Assembly (NCBI GenBank): GCA_963978895.1
Contig: OZ022238.1
Location: forward strand, 23,034,284-23,098,283
Source: Erpobdella octoculata
Lineage: Eukaryota > Annelida > Clitellata > Hirudinida > Erpobdellidae
Reading direction: 5' to 3'
DNA length: 64,000 bases
Under the pieces are notes generated by a model, which was given only the letters and a program-made list of their open reading frames with translations, was not told the DNA's origin and searched no databases. Below are positions 60,646 to 64,000 of the stretch, in pieces (within the stretch, counting starts at the first letter, position 1; every line of letters begins with the position of its first letter). The translations under genes and the position numbers were made by a program.

Positions 60646-61851
60646 CTAAGGCTTTTCTGCAACAGAAAAACAGATTGCATCAAACGCTTTTATCATTGGT
60701 GGAAGTTGATCCATCCATTCAATTCCCAGAAGTTGTGTTGTATTTTTGGCCACAAAACAGCGTCCATTGCCTGTGAATCTTGCGCACGAAAATTTGGTTT
60801 GAAATTCACCTAGTACTTGAATTTCAGTACCGTTTGCAGCACCAATTTTTGTTGTTGTCTTATTTAGCCTTGGTGAACCAATCTTCACCCAAGTTTTTGT
60901 ACTGATGATTGTGACATCGGCTCCGGAGTCCAGCTGCATCCTAATTTCGACATCACCAAATTTCACCGTGGTGTATCTTCTATTGGCTGCTATAATTGTT
61001 CGCTTGCTGGGAATTGTCTTGACTTGCCGTATTTCGTGTCGTCTATACGACAGACTTGGACTCCTCCTTAAGCTTGGACTTCTCTTTCTACTGAAAAGTC
61101 TTTTGGGACTTTTATCATCAGTTCTGCAGTTGGTAGCAAAATGTCCCGGTTTTCCACAGCGAAAACAAACATTTTTATTTACGGGTGAACCCCGGATTTC
61201 TTGGCTGGAAGATTTTTTAGGTGATATTTCTGAATAGTAATTAACCTTACTAACTAAGGTTTCTGAAATCATCATTTGTTCTGTATGTAACAGTTTTATC
61301 CTTTCACATTCTTCAATAAGCTCTTCCAGTGAGCATTCTTGTTCTACCCTGACCAGTAATTTGTGCTTAATGTTCAAATATTTCGGATCCTTCAATCCCC
61401 ATATAAAATGTAAGCACATACTGGCTTCTTTTGTGAAATTTTCCCATTGTGCTTCGTTGCACAGCCTGTTCACCCTTGTGCCGAATGCTCTGAAAGTCTC
61501 TGAGTTCCTTATTTGGAGGTTTTCAAAATCAAACCGTCTTTGATGAATGCTTTTTTTATTACCAAACAGTTTTTCTAGCCAACCTTTTGTCTCCTCATAG
61601 TTTAGACTCTCGATTGTTCTCGGCAATATACTACCCTTAAGTAGCGTGTATTCGTTTTGTTGAAGCTTCCCGGACAGAGTTGCTCTTTTTTCTGAATCGC
61701 TCATTGATTCGCCTCCGACTGACTGAACAGCTTCTTCAAATTGCCCAATCCAATCAGTGAATGTAAGGCCTTGATCTGGATCGTAAACAAATTGCTCAAT
61801 TCGTTTGTAGAGGTCTGGTCTTACTTCGACGGATCTATTGTCCTGCATCAT
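60646..61851 (-). CDS. gag: gypsy gag with zinc knuckle and aspartic protease
   Basis: 401 codons. The capsid-like part has FTDWIGQFEEAVQSVG and a QIRNSETFRAFGTRVNRLC block. A CCHC knuckle CFRCGKPGHFATNC lies near residue 235. A basic RS-like linker follows, then the protease MQLDSGADVTIISTK with DSG catalytic motif near residue 310. The frame is open throughout; the start at 61851 is the first ATG of the frame. Joined to RT only through a stop/frame change at about 60650. Confidence 0.9.
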   Translation of the reverse strand: MMQDNRSVEVRPDLYKRIEQFVYDPDQGLTFTDWIGQFEEAVQSVGGESMSDSEKRATLSGKLQQNEYTLLKGSILPRTIESLNYEETKGWLEKLFGNKKSIHQRRFDFENLQIRNSETFRAFGTRVNRLCNEAQWENFTKEASMCLHFIWGLKDPKYLNIKHKLLVRVEQECSLEELIEECERIKLLHTEQMMISETLVSKVNYYSEISPKKSSSQEIRGSPVNKNVCFRCGKPGHFATNCRTDDKSPKRLFSRKRSPSLRRSPSLSYRRHEIRQVKTIPSKRTIIAANRRYTTVKFGDVEIRMQLDSGADVTIISTKTWVKIGSPRLNKTTTKIGAANGTEIQVLGEFQTKFSCARFTGNGRCFVAKNTTQLLGIEWMDQLPPMIKAFDAICFSVAEKP

Positions 61852-61857
61852 TGAGAT

Positions 61858-62091
61858 TTACTGAAAAACATGTTTTTCAGTTTTTTCTTTTTCAATTCTC
61901 TTTTCTTCTTTTTCTCGAGCTTCCCTCTCAAGTTTCTCTTCTTTTTCAATTCTCTTTTCTTCTTTTTCTCGAGCCTCTTTTTCAAGTTTTTCTTGTTTTT
62001 CTCGAGCTTCCCTCTCAAGTTTCTCTTCCATTAGAAACATAAGCAATTGTGCTATGTTTGAATCTTGGTCCTTTGACATCCTGGTCGCCAA
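61858..62091 (-). CDS. Short charged coiled-coil ORF before gag
   Basis: 77 codons starting MATRMSKDQDSNIAQLLMFL with tandem EKLEREAREKEEKRIEKE units, a strong coiled coil. It begins almost at the primer site and ends seven bases before gag; a frame shift could join it to gag as its N-terminus. Confidence 0.6.
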   Translation of the reverse strand: MATRMSKDQDSNIAQLLMFLMEEKLEREAREKQEKLEKEAREKEEKRIEKEEKLEREAREKEEKRIEKEKTEKHVFQ

Positions 62092-62298
62092 TTTTTATAT
62101 CTTTATTATTCTAATTAAATGATAATAATTAAAATCTAACTAATGTGGTTGCTAAATACTTATTAGATCTTTTATTGATTAATAATGAAATTATATCTGC
62201 TTTGTTTTTATGACAAAACTAAATAGGAAACAGAATAAAACTTATAAATATATAAATAAATATATATAGATAAATATTCGGATAAAACTGGAGTTTTG

Positions 62299-62868
<570 letters not shown>

Positions 62869-63006
62869 TGATTTTCCATACACTAAGCTCACTTGATAGG
62901 GAGAGGGCATTGCTGGAATGTGGAACATAATGTAGACAAAAAAAATCCAGTGCTCTCACTTCAAAATTTCTAGTTATGACTCACCTCCGACTACCGTCCC
63001 TGTCAT

Positions 63007-64000
63007 CAGTGGCGTAGTAACCTAATATTTCACTAGGGGCGGAGGAAAAAAATGCCGCCCTTAATTTTTACGAATTTTCTCGGCATCTTCACCGAAACTA
63101 TCCCGCTTAGGTTTAACTATCCAATTAGGCGTAACTCCGTTTTTACCAATGCTTTTATTAACTCGTCGTCTCTGTTTCTCTGTCTGTCTGTTTCTCTGTC
63201 TGTTTCAAATCTTGCAATCAATTTTTGAGTCACTTCCTGATGATAGATTTTTTTCAAATTTTGCATACATGCTCAAAATAGAAGACAATGCAATATTCAA
63301 TTATTAGTTTTACAATAAGTCAGTTAATTTAGTTAATTTTAATTAATTTCGATATTTCGATATAATTAAGATATTTCGACTTTAATATAAAATAAAAGAG
63401 TAATATAAGAAAAAATTGATTGCAAAATTTGTGTTTTAATTACATATAAGAGCATTGGTTTTAAAAATTCGTTTTTAATTTACTTGTTAAGTTTAGCAAC
63501 ATTTCAAACAATTTTCACACATTTTCACGCGAATTGTATAATTTCCTCTAATATTTTATATGATTCAATGAATCTTTTTTTATTGGTTATGAACTGGCCA
63601 AATAGAAGTTATTAAACCAAAGTAAATAGTATTGTAAGCATGAATAGTACCTATATAGGAACGCAATATACTGGAATGAAAGAGTACAGCATCATATCTT
63701 TCTTGCTTTAATGGCTACAAAATCTCTCAAGATTTCATCAGCATCGAGTTTTTCAGCAGCTTCTTTTTCTATGGAAAGAATAGCCACATTTTTAAGTCGC
63801 TTTTGAGTCATTGTTGATCGGAGAAACGTTTTTTTTAAGCTTTAGCTTAAAGAAGCTGCGTTCGCAACTTGCCACGGAGACACCAATCGTAAGGAAAATG
63901 CGAAGAAAAATAGTGAGATTTGGTAAGCATTCAATAAGAGTCCACTTCACAATCCACTGCAGCATCTCCAAAGATCCAAACTGTGAAACGTCTTCTTCCG
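63007..64000 (-). mobile_element. hAT element, right part (continues beyond the window)
   Basis: Terminal CAGTGGCGTAGTAACC at 63007. Coding on the minus strand from 64000 to 63690: LRIFLTIGVSVASCERSFFK LKLKK, then MTQKRLKNVAILSIEKEAAE KL, the hAT C-terminal dimerisation domain of the ZMYM-like type, with a frameshift at the A-run near 63830. Non-coding AT-rich DNA and an R1 repeat lie between the stop and the terminus. Confidence 0.75.
63160..63330. repeat. Interspersed repeat R1, diverged copy
   Basis: CTCTGTCTGTCTGTTTCTCT, CTTGCAATCAATTTTTGAGT and CACTTCCTGATGATAG resemble the 19.3 kb copy. Confidence 0.4.

Overview
The window is nuclear DNA from an invertebrate animal. The evidence is spliced genes with consensus GT-AG introns, a PIWI-clade Argonaute gene, and a very dense mixture of animal transposons: CR1/Jockey-type LINEs, tRNA-derived SINEs, Ty3/gypsy LTR elements, a Penelope-like element, Helitrons, hAT, P, piggyBac and Tc1/mariner relics. 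The DNA is AT-rich and full of (AT)n arrays. I cannot name the species.

Three host genes are supported by splice-consistent models. (1) A four-exon gene for a 63-residue Lys/Ala-rich basic protein (exons 15.8-16.4 kb, + strand), with a GC-AG intron. (2) A five-exon gene on the - strand (32.8 to 28.3 kb) for a 329-residue, Asn/Asp/Gly-rich, probably disordered protein that I do not recognise. (3) A 14-coding-exon PIWI gene (39.7-45.9 kb, + strand, 911 residues) with an intact D-E-D-H slicer tetrad and an N-terminal tandem repeat.

Layout. 0-3 kb: a 5'-truncated LINE inserted in a hAT relic. 3-7 kb: non-autonomous Helitrons with a huge (TATG)n tract, one split by a hAT-like element holding a GC-rich satellite. 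7-10 kb: a Penelope-like unit with a repetitive ORF and a hammerhead-like ribozyme, then a reversed Helitron relic. 10-14 kb: the 3' part of an LTR element, then nested hAT-like elements. 15-17 kb: SINE and small basic gene. 18-25 kb: LINE relics and a hAT element containing a Helitron. 25-33 kb: the - strand gene with hAT-like and piggyBac relics in and beyond its introns. 33-36.5 kb: a P-family element with a THAP domain, inserted exactly in a second hammerhead-like motif. 36.5-39 kb: hAT relics and a SINE. 39-46 kb: PIWI gene. 46-56 kb: transposon relics and microsatellites. 56-62.5 kb: a decayed Ty3/gypsy element whose 3' LTR is split by an internally deleted piggyBac element. 62.5-64 kb: a SINE and the end of another hAT element.

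Nested insertions leave clean target-site duplications, so the order of many events can be read directly. The PIWI gene belongs to the pathway that normally silences such elements, but nothing here shows a direct link between them.
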